A stretch of DNA of 64,000 bases from Candidatus Dormiibacterota bacterium (GCA_019245575.1 JAFARE010000040.1:1-64000), one strand, 5' to 3'; positions 54,162-62,386 are shown, numbered from the stretch's first letter. Translations and numbers: made by a program. Notes: generated by a model not told the origin, from the sequence alone.

Positions 54162-54998
54162 TCAAGACGCCGGCGTCAGCACCGCTGCCGCATCGTCTCG
54201 AGCATCGATCGCGACGCTCGAAGGTTGCGGGATCTGAAACACTTCCACGCTGGCCGCGTGCTCCTCACCAGCCCTCGTTTCCGTCACCGCGAGCAGGCGA
54301 TCGAGCAGCACAAATGCGCTCTCGCGCAGGCACTCGGCGGTGCGCCACAAGCGCGACGTGCCCGCCTCGTGCTCGGGCTGGCAATCCGCCTCCGCCACGT
54401 GCCATGCGGCGGCGCGAGCCACCGTGCGCGCAGCCTCCCAGCGGCGGCGCGCGCGCGAAACGCCGCCGTCATCGCTGACGTCCATGCGCGCGCGGTAGGC
54501 GCTGCTCGTGCCCGACACGGCCAGCGCGGCGCTCACCGCGACGGCGGTGCGGTGGTCGTCGACCGGACGCACCGGTGCATGCCCGTACACGTCGATGACG
54601 CCCATCACCGTCTCGAGCGCGTCGCCCCGGTGCCGGCACACCAGTGCGGCAAGGTCCTGGCGCTGCGCAGCGCCCAACCACGTCGGCACCGCCGACTCGA
54701 TCATCCAGTTCCACAGCAATCGACCGCGCTCGAATTCCTGCTCGCGCATGCCGCGGCTGTCGATCATGCGCGGTGTCATCGCGGCCAGCCGGTGGCGGTG
54801 CTCAGCGCTCAGCGCATCGTTGAACTGCGGGATGAACGACGCGATGACCGGCGAGGCCGTGACCGGATGGTCGCTGTGCTTCTCCCCCGCCATCCACGCC
54901 ACCAGCTCCATGGCGCACACGCCGTCCTCCGGCGTGCGGTGCCGTCCGGGCTGCAGCTGGACGATCTCGGCGAGCTCTCGGGGTTGCTTGGCGGCCAT
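54162..54998 (-). CDS. Conserved hypothetical protein, 278 aa
   Basis: Begins MAAKQPRELAEIVQLQPGRH, followed by DGVCAMELVAWMAGEKHSDH and ASPVIASFIPQFNDALS, a conserved N-terminal block I have seen in actinobacterial hypothetical proteins. The rest is Ala/Arg-rich and helical. No catalytic motif recognised. An excellent ribosome-binding site (AGGAGGAG, minus strand) lies just before ATG 54998; the longer reading frame to 55295 is rejected. Confidence 0.7.
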   Translation of the reverse strand: MAAKQPRELAEIVQLQPGRHRTPEDGVCAMELVAWMAGEKHSDHPVTASPVIASFIPQFNDALSAEHRHRLAAMTPRMIDSRGMREQEFERGRLLWNWMIESAVPTWLGAAQRQDLAALVCRHRGDALETVMGVIDVYGHAPVRPVDDHRTAVAVSAALAVSGTSSAYRARMDVSDDGGVSRARRRWEAARTVARAAAWHVAEADCQPEHEAGTSRLWRTAECLRESAFVLLDRLLAVTETRAGEEHAASVEVFQIPQPSSVAIDARDDAAAVLTPAS

Positions 54999-55053
54999 TG
55001 GGCTCCTCCTGAACGGCGCTACCGCGTAGTGTCGCTCCAAAGGACCTCCGGAG

Positions 55054-55686
55054 TCACCGGGGGTCGCTGCGGTCGATGTTCCAGTGCCGGGCGACGGACA
55101 CGAACCAGCCGCCGTCGCCCCGCGGCTGCATGCCGAAGAGGCTGACCGTCCGCTGGCCGCCCTCGTGGTCGCCGTAGAGCAGCTCAACAGCGAAGCGGCG
55201 CCGCTCGCGGATCGCGGCAGCCGCCTCGAGGAACTCCGGCGCCGCGGGATCGCGGAGGGCGCCCTGCCAGAAGCCGACGTCACCCGCGGGCACATAGATG
55301 TCGCGGGTCAGCACGCGAAAGTCGCTCAGCGCCGAAGCCTCCCCCTTCCCCGGCGTGTAGTCCGTGTGCATGCGCCAGCCGTGCAGCACGGCGATGCCGT
55401 TGCCGGCGTTGCGCACCGACATCACCAGGTAGACCGCGTTGTCGGTCACCTCGGCCGAGCCACCGCCCCCCGGCACCATCACGAAGTGCTCGTCCGCGAA
55501 ACCCACCTTCTGCGCGCCGTCTTCGAGACGGGACGGCATCAGCAGCGGCCGGAGGCCCACTAGCAGCGACCGCTCCGCCACCCGCGCGGCGCGGTTGGCC
55601 GAGCGCACCGAGGCGAACGTGGCCACGGCCAGCACCAGCGTGCCGCCCGCGGTGGCCAGCGCGGAGATGGTCACCCAGTCAGCCAT
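55054..55686 (-). CDS. Hypothetical protein with one N-terminal membrane helix
   Basis: 210 residues. One hydrophobic segment (WVTISALATAGGTLVLAVATF) then an amphipathic region (VRSANRAARVAERSLL) and a soluble β-rich domain: AVYLVMSVRNAGNGIAVLHG, RDIYVPAGDVGFWQGAL, FAVELLYGDHEGGQRTV. Resembles membrane-tethered hypothetical proteins of actinobacteria. No known function. Start ATG 55686; the gene begins 12 nt after the reductase gene. Confidence 0.65.
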   Translation of the reverse strand: MADWVTISALATAGGTLVLAVATFASVRSANRAARVAERSLLVGLRPLLMPSRLEDGAQKVGFADEHFVMVPGGGGSAEVTDNAVYLVMSVRNAGNGIAVLHGWRMHTDYTPGKGEASALSDFRVLTRDIYVPAGDVGFWQGALRDPAAPEFLEAAAAIRERRRFAVELLYGDHEGGQRTVSLFGMQPRGDGGWFVSVARHWNIDRSDPR

Positions 55687-55698
55687 CGCCGCCCCCAC

Positions 55699-56451
55699 TC
55701 AGTCCGGCCAGTACTGCTCCTCGCGGATCTCCTTGTCGCTGAGGCCACGCCGGCGCATGATCGCGCGCGCCGTGGCGATCATGCCGGGGTGCCCGCAGAG
55801 GAACACCCCGCCATGGCCGGGCCGCACGCCGGCGGAGTCGGCGTGCTTGCGCAGCACGTCCTCAACCCTGCCGAGCTCGCCGTCCCACCCGGGGTCCTCC
55901 CAGGGCCGGCTCACGGTGGGCACGTAGGTGAACCAGTCGAACTCGGCATCCAGGGCGCGCAGCTCCTCGGCGTAGCCCAGCTCCTCGGAGCGGCTCGCCC
56001 CCTGCAGCGCCATGACCGGGTCAGGGGCCGGCTCGCCGTTGCGCGCCTTGCCGGCGAGCGTGCGCAGGTAGCTGACGAAGGGGGCGATGCCGGTGACGGT
56101 TGCCACGAACACGTGGGGCTGCCCGGTCACCGGGGCGTCGCGCAGGAACAGGCCCTTGGTGCGCCGCCGCACCACCATCTCGGCGCCGACCTGCAGCTCG
56201 TAGAGCGGCGTCGACAGCTCGCCGTCGGGCACGCGCTCGATGAACAGCTCGATCGCCTCCTCGGTGGGCGAGGAGCAGATCGAGTAGGGGCGCTCGATGA
56301 CGCGGCCGTTGCGCGGCAGCCCGATCGTCACGTACTGCCCGGGGCGGAAGGGGAGCTCCGTCTCCGGCTTGACCCGGATGACCCACAGGTCGGGCGCAAA
56401 GTCGCGGCGGGACACGACCACGGCGGAGGCGTACTTCTCGGAGTCGATCAT
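55699..56451 (-). CDS. Ferredoxin/flavodoxin-NADP reductase
   Basis: 250 residues of the FNR fold: FRPGQYVTIGL, RPYSICSSP (FAD-binding RxYS), VTGIAPFVSYLR (NADP-binding) and VFLCGHPGMIATA. Size and motifs fit bacterial FPR (subclass similar to E. coli Fpr). Exchanges electrons between NADPH and ferredoxin or flavodoxin. ATG 56451 fits the family; a longer frame overlaps the divergent promoter region. Confidence 0.88.
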   Translation of the reverse strand: MIDSEKYASAVVVSRRDFAPDLWVIRVKPETELPFRPGQYVTIGLPRNGRVIERPYSICSSPTEEAIELFIERVPDGELSTPLYELQVGAEMVVRRRTKGLFLRDAPVTGQPHVFVATVTGIAPFVSYLRTLAGKARNGEPAPDPVMALQGASRSEELGYAEELRALDAEFDWFTYVPTVSRPWEDPGWDGELGRVEDVLRKHADSAGVRPGHGGVFLCGHPGMIATARAIMRRRGLSDKEIREEQYWPD

Positions 56452-56492
56452 GCCGTGAGGCCAGTGTAGGGTCGCCTGATCGCAGCGCGCCC

Positions 56493-56498
56493 TAAGCT
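56493..56498 (+). promoter_or_regulatory. -10 element (TAAGCT) for a leaderless S51-peptidase-like gene
   Basis: TAAGCT lies 6 nt before GTG 56505, with no ribosome-binding site. Fits a leaderless mRNA. On the opposite strand TACACT (56463-56468) could serve the reductase gene. Confidence 0.4.
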
Positions 56499-56504
56499 CG
56501 CCGC

Positions 56505-57224
56505 GTGACCGAACGGCCCGGAATGCTTGCACTGGTGGGCGGCGACGAGTTCCACTCGGGCAACGAGCAGCAGGACGAGCTGCTGCGCGACGCGGCTGCC
56601 GGCCGGCCCGCCTATGTCGTGGCCACCGCGACGCGGGACGCGCCTGAGATGGCGGTGCGCACCGCCCGGCGCTGGTTCGAGTCGCTCGGGCTCGCGGTGG
56701 AGGAGCTTCGCCTCCGCACGCCGGGAGAGGCCCGGGGAAGCGCCGCGGTGGAGCAGGCTCGCGGCGCCGGACTCATCTACCTGTGCGGCGGCGACCCGGG
56801 CCGCGTGGTGCAGGTGCTCCGGGGCAGCCCCGCTTGGGACGCGATCCGCGACGCGTGGCGCGGTGGCTGCGCGCTGGCCGGCTCCTCGGCCGGAGCCATG
56901 GCGCTGTGCCGCTGGACCCTGGTGCGGCGCAGCTTCCCCGGGCACACCCAGCGGCGGCCGCTCGACGCGCTGGGCATGGTGCCGGGCTGCGCGCTGCTCC
57001 CTCACTACGACACCTTCGGCGAGCGCTGGATCCCGTCCGCCCAGGAGGAGCTCGGGCCGGACACGCTGCTCATCGGCGTGGACGAGCGCAGTGCGGCGGT
57101 CTGGAGCGACGGGTCGTGGCGGGCGCTCGGCCCCGGAGCGGTGACCCTGGTGCGCGGCGACGAGCGGCGCCGCTTCGCGTCCGGTCAGGCGATCGACGGG
57201 CTCCCCGATCCGGCGCCCGAATAG
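56505..57224 (+). CDS. Peptidase S51 / cyanophycinase-like protein
   Basis: 239 residues. The nucleophile elbow AGSSAGAMAL (G-x-S-A-G) around residue 126-135 and LIYLCGGDPGRV are signature segments of the S51 family (dipeptidase E, cyanophycinase), a class-I glutamine-amidotransferase-like fold with Ser nucleophile. ALLPHYDTFGER carries a conserved His. Substrate (aspartyl dipeptides, cyanophycin or other) cannot be told. GTG start. Confidence 0.82.
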   Translation: MTERPGMLALVGGDEFHSGNEQQDELLRDAAAGRPAYVVATATRDAPEMAVRTARRWFESLGLAVEELRLRTPGEARGSAAVEQARGAGLIYLCGGDPGRVVQVLRGSPAWDAIRDAWRGGCALAGSSAGAMALCRWTLVRRSFPGHTQRRPLDALGMVPGCALLPHYDTFGERWIPSAQEELGPDTLLIGVDERSAAVWSDGSWRALGPGAVTLVRGDERRRFASGQAIDGLPDPAPE

Positions 57225-57315
57225 CCGTAATCCGATCGTAACCCTGACCCGTTTACTGGTATGCGGAGCAGGGGAACCCTGACATCGGAGCCCGCGTTAT
57301 TCGGAACGACAGGAC

Positions 57316-57654
57316 ATGAGCATCCAGGACGCCATCGTAGAAATGGACACCGCCAAGGAGCGGGCAGCCCGCGTGAAGCGGCAGCGCCGCCTGCGCGTGG
57401 CCCAGGTGCAGCGGCTCGAGCAGCTCCTCGAGGACGTGGAGACGCGCAACCTGCAGCGCGACCGCCAGGTGCCCACAGAGATGTGGCGAGAGCTGGTGGA
57501 GCTGGACGGCCTCCTCCCGGTGCGCGCGCCCAAGCGCCTCTGGGAGGCTCGCAACACCGCGCGCCTGCACGACGCGATCCTCGACTGGGAGGGCGACCTG
57601 CTCGACCAGCTGACGCCGCACCGCCGCGACTACACCGACACACGCGACGACTGA
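57316..57654 (+). CDS. Hypothetical coiled-coil protein, 112 aa
   Basis: Highly charged, helix-forming: KERAARVKRQRRLRVAQVQ, LEQLLEDVETRNLQRDR. No family recognised. ATG 57316 has ACAGGAC 4-8 nt upstream as ribosome-binding site. Stands between the S51 gene and a VapBC module in the same direction. Confidence 0.55.
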   Translation: MSIQDAIVEMDTAKERAARVKRQRRLRVAQVQRLEQLLEDVETRNLQRDRQVPTEMWRELVELDGLLPVRAPKRLWEARNTARLHDAILDWEGDLLDQLTPHRRDYTDTRDD

Positions 57655-57657
57655 ACC

Positions 57658-57698
57658 GCAAGTAGATATCTCATCTCCGGCCCCACGGATATACTTGC
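57658..57698 (+). promoter_or_regulatory. vapBC promoter and operator: inverted repeat around TATACT
   Basis: GCAAGTAGATATC (57658-57670) and GATATACTTGC (57688-57698) are inverted copies, the first with a 2-nt insertion. The right arm contains the -10 TATACT (57690-57695), 7 nt before GTG 57703. This fits a leaderless, self-repressed antitoxin gene. Confidence 0.6.
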
Positions 57699-57702
57699 AG
57701 GT

Positions 57703-57909
57703 GTGCGAAAGACATCCGTGGCCATCGACGAAGGGCTGGCGCGCCAGGCGGGTGAGCTGCTGGGCACCTGCACTCTCAAGGAAACCATCGATAGCGCTCT
57801 GAGAGAGGTTGTCGCCGCCGACGCACGCCGCCGGTTTGTGGACCGGCTTCGCGACATGAGGGGTATGGACCTCGACCAGCCGGACGTTATGGCCGGCGCG
57901 TGGCGCTGA
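57703..57909 (+). CDS. VapB-type antitoxin, 68 aa
   Basis: RKTSVAIDEGLARQAGELLG with LKETIDSALREVVAADARR is the ribbon-helix-helix pattern of DUF2191-type VapB antitoxins. GTG 57703. Overlaps the toxin gene by 10 nt. Confidence 0.85.
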   Translation: MRKTSVAIDEGLARQAGELLGTCTLKETIDSALREVVAADARRRFVDRLRDMRGMDLDQPDVMAGAWR

Positions 57910-58313
57910 GAGCCACCCACCTCGCCGATACCAGCGCCCTCGCACGGCGGCAGCACCCAGCGTTCGCGACAGTGTTGGAACCGCTGCTGCTCGAAGGGCG
58001 AGTGGCGACGTGCTCGCTCATAGATCTGGAACTCCTGTACAGCGCACGTGGAAAGCGTGACTTTGAAGAGATTGCAAACGAACGCGCGGGCTTCGAACGA
58101 GCTCCAATCCTTCAAGCGGACTTCGACCGCGCCGTCCACGTGATGTCGGAGCTGGCCGCGACAAGCCGCCACCGGATCGCGCTACCAGACCTGATAATCG
58201 CCGCCGTGGCTGAACGCGTTGGGCTGATCGTGCTTCATGAAGACGCCGACTTCGAGCGCATCGCGAGGGTCACGGGACAGCCGACACAACGGCTCACCAC
58301 AGGCGGGAAGTGA
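57900..58313 (+). CDS. VapC-type PIN toxin
   Basis: 137 residues; PIN acidic residues in LADTSALAR, SLIDLELLYSAR, ALPDLIIAAVAE and LHEDADFERIA. Its stop overlaps the tyrS start by 4 nt (GTGA), an unusual direct coupling of a toxin gene with an essential tRNA synthetase gene. Confidence 0.87.
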   Translation: MALRATHLADTSALARRQHPAFATVLEPLLLEGRVATCSLIDLELLYSARGKRDFEEIANERAGFERAPILQADFDRAVHVMSELAATSRHRIALPDLIIAAVAERVGLIVLHEDADFERIARVTGQPTQRLTTGGK

Positions 58314-59440
58314 GCACCGACGAACGTCTCGCGCTGATCGAGCGCAACACGGCGGAGATCCTCGGACGCGACGAGCTCCGCACGCTGCTCGACTCGGGGA
58401 TGCCGCTGCAGCACTACATCGGCTTCGAGATCTCGGGGAGGGCGCACCTCGGCACCGGCCTCGTGAGCATGGCGAAGGTGCGCGACCTCACCGAGGCGGG
58501 CGTGCAGTGCCGCGTATGGCTTGCCGACTGGCACACGTGGATCAACGACAAGCTGGGCGGCGACCGCGAGGTCATCCGGCGCATCGCCACCGGGTATTTC
58601 GCGGAGGCGATGCGCGCCTCGCTGCTCTGCGTGGGCGGCGACCCGAGCACGCTCGAGTTCGTGCTGGCCAGCGACCTGTACGACGAGCTGCCCGACTACT
58701 GGGCCTGCGTCATCGACGTCAGCAAGAACACGACGCTGGCGCGCATGCAGCGCAGCATCAGCATCCTGGGCCGGCAGGAGGGCGAGAGCGTCGACTTCGC
58801 CAAGCTCATCTACCCGGCGATGCAGGCGGCCGACATCTTCGCCCAGAAGGTGCACATCGCCCACGCCGGCATGGACCAGCGCAAGGCGCACGTCATCGCG
58901 CGCGACGTCGCGACGCACCTGCGCATCAACCCGCTGCGCGGGCCCGGCGACGCGGTGATCAAGCCCACGGCGCTGCACCATCCGCTGCTGCTCGGCCTGC
59001 GCCGGCCGCCGGTGTGGCCCGTGCCCGAGGAATCCGCGCGCGACGTCTACGCCGCGATGAAGATGAGCAAGTCCGATCCCCACTCCGCGGTGTTCGTGCA
59101 CGACTCGCCCGACGAGATCCGCGACAAGATCCGCCGCGCGTTCTGCCCGCCGCAGGCCGTCGAGTTCAACCCGGTTTTGGACTGGATCGACAAAATCGTG
59201 TTCCGCATCGCAGGTGGTCCGCTGGAGGTGGCGCGCTCGGCCGAGAACGGTGGGCCGGCGGCGTTCACCGCGTACGAGGAGGTGGCGGACGCGTACGCCT
59301 CGGGTGCGCTGCACCCCATGGACGCCAAGGCCGCGCTCTCCGAACGGCTCATCACACTCCTCGAGCCCGCGCGCGCGCATTTCGCCCGGCCCGAGATCCG
59401 CGCCACCCTCGACGAACTGGAGCGCGCCGAGGCCGCGTAG
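58310..59440 (+). CDS. tyrS: Tyrosyl-tRNA synthetase of archaeal/eukaryotic type
   Basis: 376 residues with class-I motifs HLGTG (HIGH) and KMSKS (MKMSKSDPHS). It lacks the C-terminal S4 domain of ordinary bacterial TyrRS, and its KMSKS replaces the bacterial KFGKT/S. Many segments follow archaeal TyrRS: IERNTAEILG, YIGFEISGRAHLG, IYPAMQAADIFA, AGMDQRKAHVIARD, DSPDEIRDKIRRAFCP, and ALHPMDAKAALSERLI, each with a close match to the Methanocaldococcus enzyme. It charges tRNA-Tyr. The GTG start overlaps vapC; no closer Met start fits as well. The following 116 nt up to 59556 hold no gene or clear terminator. Confidence 0.9.
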   Translation: MSTDERLALIERNTAEILGRDELRTLLDSGMPLQHYIGFEISGRAHLGTGLVSMAKVRDLTEAGVQCRVWLADWHTWINDKLGGDREVIRRIATGYFAEAMRASLLCVGGDPSTLEFVLASDLYDELPDYWACVIDVSKNTTLARMQRSISILGRQEGESVDFAKLIYPAMQAADIFAQKVHIAHAGMDQRKAHVIARDVATHLRINPLRGPGDAVIKPTALHHPLLLGLRRPPVWPVPEESARDVYAAMKMSKSDPHSAVFVHDSPDEIRDKIRRAFCPPQAVEFNPVLDWIDKIVFRIAGGPLEVARSAENGGPAAFTAYEEVADAYASGALHPMDAKAALSERLITLLEPARAHFARPEIRATLDELERAEAA

Positions 59441-59556
59441 CTGCCGGCGCACTGGACCGGCTCGCCACGAATGAATCATGGGTGAGCCGATGGATCTCAC
59501 CAACGAATCTCTCTTCATCTCCGTTATGCAGCAAGGGATTTTGTCCGTCTAGCCGG

Positions 59557-59585
59557 TTGAATTGCGAACACTTGTTCGCTACAAT
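59557..59585 (+). promoter_or_regulatory. σ70-type promoter with LexA (SOS) box in the spacer
   Basis: TTGAAT (59557-59562), 17 nt, TACAAT (59580-59585). The spacer contains CGAACACTTGTTCG (59565-59578), a perfect CGAAC-N4-GTTCG LexA operator, ending 1 nt before the -10. Transcription should begin at about 59592, which is the G of the GTG start, giving a leaderless mRNA. LexA bound here would cover the promoter. Confidence 0.85.
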
Positions 59586-59591
59586 TGCATC

Positions 59592-60869
59592 GTGTTCGAG
59601 AGCCGATCGCTGTACGAGCCGCGCCAAGGAAGGATGCTTCGCGTTGAGGTGGCACAGGAGATTCTCGAGCTCGCAACTGCTGTCGATAAGTTCCGTGCAG
59701 GACCCGGCCCGGAGCGTCATCCAATCGAGGTGGGCAATGACCTCCGGCATCTTCGCCACCTCATCGACCTGCTCGAGATGGACTTCGCGCAGCGTGCGGC
59801 CGCTTGGGCGTCAACCGACCAGTACGAACGCGAGGGCTCGGCCAGTCCAGCTGATTGGATTCGCCACGAATGCCACCTGCCGAGAACGGCGGCTGATGCC
59901 TCGATCGCGGCCGGCGAGCAGCGCGGCAATCTTGCGGAGAGTGAGCGCGCGGTTGAGGCGGGCCGCATCGGCTTCGCGCATTTCGCGCTCATGGCCAAGA
60001 CGGCCCGGGCACTGAGCGAGTCGCCGACCGCTGCGCCTTTCGCAGAGGCGCCACTCCTCCAGCAAGCGCTCTCTCACAGCGTGGGCCGATTCCGACACGA
60101 CTGCGCTCACGCGCGGCATGCCGCCGACGCCAAGGGCGCGCTGGCCGAGCACGTCGAGCTCGTCGAGGCGCGAAGCCTGGAGCTCCAAACCCGCGAGGAC
60201 GGGGCCATGTTCTTGCGCGGCTTCCTTGATTCAGTCGGCGGGGCCACGCTGCGCACCGCGCTCGAGCCGCTCGCGCGCTTCTCAGGCGCGGACGACAGGC
60301 GGCCGCGCGACCAGCGCCTCGCGGACGCGCTGGTGGAGCTGTCCAGCCACGTGCTGGACAAGGGAGTCCTGCCAGCCACACAAGGGGTGCGCACGCATCT
60401 TCAGCTGACCGCGTCCGTCGAGACGCTCGCCGGCACGGCTGGCGCGCCTGCGGGTGAGCTCGAACACTCGACGCCGATTCCCGCTGCGACGGCGCAGCGC
60501 CTCGCTTGCGATTCCGGCGTCACCCGCGTGCTGCTCGACGCGAAGTCGGTACCGATCGATGTCAGCCGAGAGCGTCGGTTGCCCGGACCGTCGACACGAC
60601 GCGCCCTCGCGGTTCGCGACCGCGGTTGCACATGGCCGGGCTGCGACCGCACCGTGCGATGGACGTCAGCGCATCACATCGTGCACTGGGCGCACGGCGG
60701 CAAGACAGATCTGCAGAACTTGGTGTTGCTTTGCCACCGCCATCACTGGATGGTTCACGAAGGCGGCTGGCAACTGGCTCGGGCACCGGACGGCCGGGTG
60801 CTCAAGGTTCCCTCCCTCCCAGACCGCGCGCCGTCAGCACGTGCGCCGGATCAACCGGCGGTCGCATAA
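59592..60869 (+). CDS. DUF222 / HNH endonuclease domain protein under SOS-type control (paralogue 2)
   Basis: 425 residues: DUF222 N-terminal region and HNH domain with CTWPGC, HHIVHWAHGGKTDLQN and CHRHH. It is a close paralogue of the gene at 3488-4762; both share whole segments such as GAMFLRGFLDSVGGATLRTA. GTG 59592 is chosen from the promoter (-10 6 nt upstream), and because both proteins then align without gaps over their first 44 residues. Earlier TTG at 59562 would lie within the promoter. DNA-damage induction is predicted; the nuclease target is unknown. Confidence 0.87.
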   Translation: MFESRSLYEPRQGRMLRVEVAQEILELATAVDKFRAGPGPERHPIEVGNDLRHLRHLIDLLEMDFAQRAAAWASTDQYEREGSASPADWIRHECHLPRTAADASIAAGEQRGNLAESERAVEAGRIGFAHFALMAKTARALSESPTAAPFAEAPLLQQALSHSVGRFRHDCAHARHAADAKGALAEHVELVEARSLELQTREDGAMFLRGFLDSVGGATLRTALEPLARFSGADDRRPRDQRLADALVELSSHVLDKGVLPATQGVRTHLQLTASVETLAGTAGAPAGELEHSTPIPAATAQRLACDSGVTRVLLDAKSVPIDVSRERRLPGPSTRRALAVRDRGCTWPGCDRTVRWTSAHHIVHWAHGGKTDLQNLVLLCHRHHWMVHEGGWQLARAPDGRVLKVPSLPDRAPSARAPDQPAVA

Positions 60870-60990
60870 GCCTCAGCCGATCACTAGCCTGGCCACGCTG
60901 CGCTGCGGATCAATACACCGCCCTTCCAGGACCCGGGTACTCAGACTGTCGCGTGACCGACGCTGGTGAGACCTTGCTGGCCTGCCGAGG

Positions 60991-61233
60991 TCAGGTGTCT
61001 CCGCCGCCGCCGGGTTGGTTTCTCGAGCGGTCCAACTCCGCCGCCTTGCGAACCGCCCGCGCGAAGTGAGCTTCGCCGCTGCCCAGCGCAGCGACGCCGA
61101 AGCTGAAATTACCCAACGTCGCCAGACCCGCCGCAAAGCGGACAACCCACCACGCTTTCCGAGCGCCTCCCCGCTGGTCGCAGAACTCGTCCTTGACCCG
61201 TTCACGCCATGTCGGGAGTTTCGCGGCGCTCAT
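60991..61233 (-). CDS. Small hypothetical protein, 80 aa
   Basis: MSAAKLPTWRERVKDEFCDQ, then RKAWWVVRFAAGLATLGNF, a possible short membrane segment. No family recognised. Promoter elements TTGAGC-N16-GACAAT lie upstream, with the -10 6 nt before ATG 61233 (leaderless). A copy of the 24-nt repeat lies just upstream. Weakly supported as a gene. Confidence 0.4.
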   Translation of the reverse strand: MSAAKLPTWRERVKDEFCDQRGGARKAWWVVRFAAGLATLGNFSFGVAALGSGEAHFARAVRKAAELDRSRNQPGGGGDT

Positions 61234-61267
61234 GCGTCGATTGTCAGCCATTGCTCGCCTGGCTCAA

Positions 61268-61291
61268 GGGTGATTGGCGGATCCTGGCCTG
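61268..61291. repeat. Dispersed 24-nt repeat, copy 1
   Basis: GGGTGATTGGCGGATCCTGG and following CCTG; four or five differences from copies 2 and 3. Lies 35 nt upstream of the minus-strand gene at 60991-61233. Confidence 0.5.
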
Positions 61292-61303
61292 ATGGGAGTC
61301 CGC

Positions 61304-61741
61304 CTACCTCGGAGGCGCTGTATTCGCGCCCAACCTTGCGAACTCAGGCTCGTCCGCCGTCGTCAAGACGAACAGGGCGTCAGAACCGTGGTGAGCCGCA
61401 AGAACCCCGATCTTCTCTTCGCTAAGAGCCGCGGCCCGATTGACAAATGCGAGCCAGCTCTCCCCGGGATTTGGCTTGGCTGCCCACACGTCGCCGCCGA
61501 ACCTAGGACCGGCCGGGCCGCGCAACCAAACGTCGCCGCCGAGTACGGCGTGCCCCGCTGCAGCCAGCGCACGGACGGCGGCCAGAGCTGATGGCTTGGC
61601 AAAGCCGACCTCCGCCACGTGCTGCGCCCGCAGGTCGACGGCCTCCTTCTGAAGCGTTTCGTTCAGGAGAGCTAAGAATTTCGGCAGGCTAAGGGGCCTT
61701 CTGGGTGGCGGTGCTCCGGGCGGCAACCAGTCGCTGTTCAC
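61304..61741 (-). CDS. Hypothetical protein, possibly Imm40-like immunity protein
   Basis: 145 residues. VGFAKPSALAAVRALAAAGH and AVLGGDVWLRG, then PNPGESWLAFVNRA and LFVLTTADEPEFA. The GGDVW block recalls the Imm40 family of polymorphic-toxin immunity proteins, but no toxin gene is adjacent, so this is a weak guess. GTG start. Confidence 0.45.
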   Translation of the reverse strand: MNSDWLPPGAPPPRRPLSLPKFLALLNETLQKEAVDLRAQHVAEVGFAKPSALAAVRALAAAGHAVLGGDVWLRGPAGPRFGGDVWAAKPNPGESWLAFVNRAAALSEEKIGVLAAHHGSDALFVLTTADEPEFARLGANTAPPR

Positions 61742-61819
61742 CGTCCGATTCTCGGTGATCGAGTAGATACTGGCGCTTACTGGCGTGAAGCACGGCCGCC
61801 TCGTCGGGTAAGAAACAGC

Positions 61820-62284
61820 TCAGCGAAGGGTCAGCACGCCGCTCCCGAGCCAGTTTCCGAGGGCATCGCACAAGGTCTTCACCTCTGCCGGGCTGCGGAA
61901 GTACCAGCCAGTCGCGCCCAGAACCACGGTGGCTCCGTCGTTGAGCACGGCGCGCACAACGATCCCAGGGGTTTCCCTTCGGGTTCCGTCCACTCGAAAC
62001 GACGCGATCTCAGTTCTCCATATGACGCGGGTGCTAAAGAACTGGCGCACCACTAAGCGGTCGTCGGCAGTGGTCACCGCCAGAGACGCCCACCGCCACG
62101 CCACTACTGCGAGCACCACCAGCACCCCCAGAGCGACCATCGCCCCAGCCCAGCTGCCGCGGAGTAGCGCCTCTGCACCGAAGATCATCACGAAGATGAT
62201 CCCGCACACCGAGAACCAGGCGGCGATAAACAGTCGAAACCTCGAAGCGAGCCGGATCATTGCGGAGGCCCCGTGAGCGCTCAT
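61820..62284 (-). CDS. PH-like domain membrane protein
   Basis: 154 residues. Two hydrophobic segments (LFIAAWFSVCGIIFVMIFG and AMVALGVLVVLAVVAWRW) and then a β-rich domain: DDRLVVRQFFSTRVIWRTEI and FRVDGTRRETPGIVVRAVL, typical of bacterial PH-domain membrane proteins common in actinobacteria. TACTCT 6 nt upstream fits a leaderless ATG 62284. Copy 2 of the 24-nt repeat lies ~50 nt upstream. Confidence 0.65.
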   Translation of the reverse strand: MSAHGASAMIRLASRFRLFIAAWFSVCGIIFVMIFGAEALLRGSWAGAMVALGVLVVLAVVAWRWASLAVTTADDRLVVRQFFSTRVIWRTEIASFRVDGTRRETPGIVVRAVLNDGATVVLGATGWYFRSPAEVKTLCDALGNWLGSGVLTLR

Positions 62285-62333
62285 GCACTGAGAGTAAGCC
62301 GGACCAGCGATTTCGACAGCCACACTCCGTCAA

Positions 62334-62357
62334 GGGTCATTTACGGATGCTCGCCTG
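62334..62357. repeat. Dispersed 24-nt repeat, copy 2
   Basis: GGGTCATTTACGGATGCTCG and following CCTG. Shares CAAGGGT at its left edge with copy 1. Contains TTGACG (minus strand, just outside its left end), a possible -35. Confidence 0.5.
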
Positions 62358-62386
62358 CGCCAAACCGCTCCGCCGCGAATCAGCGG

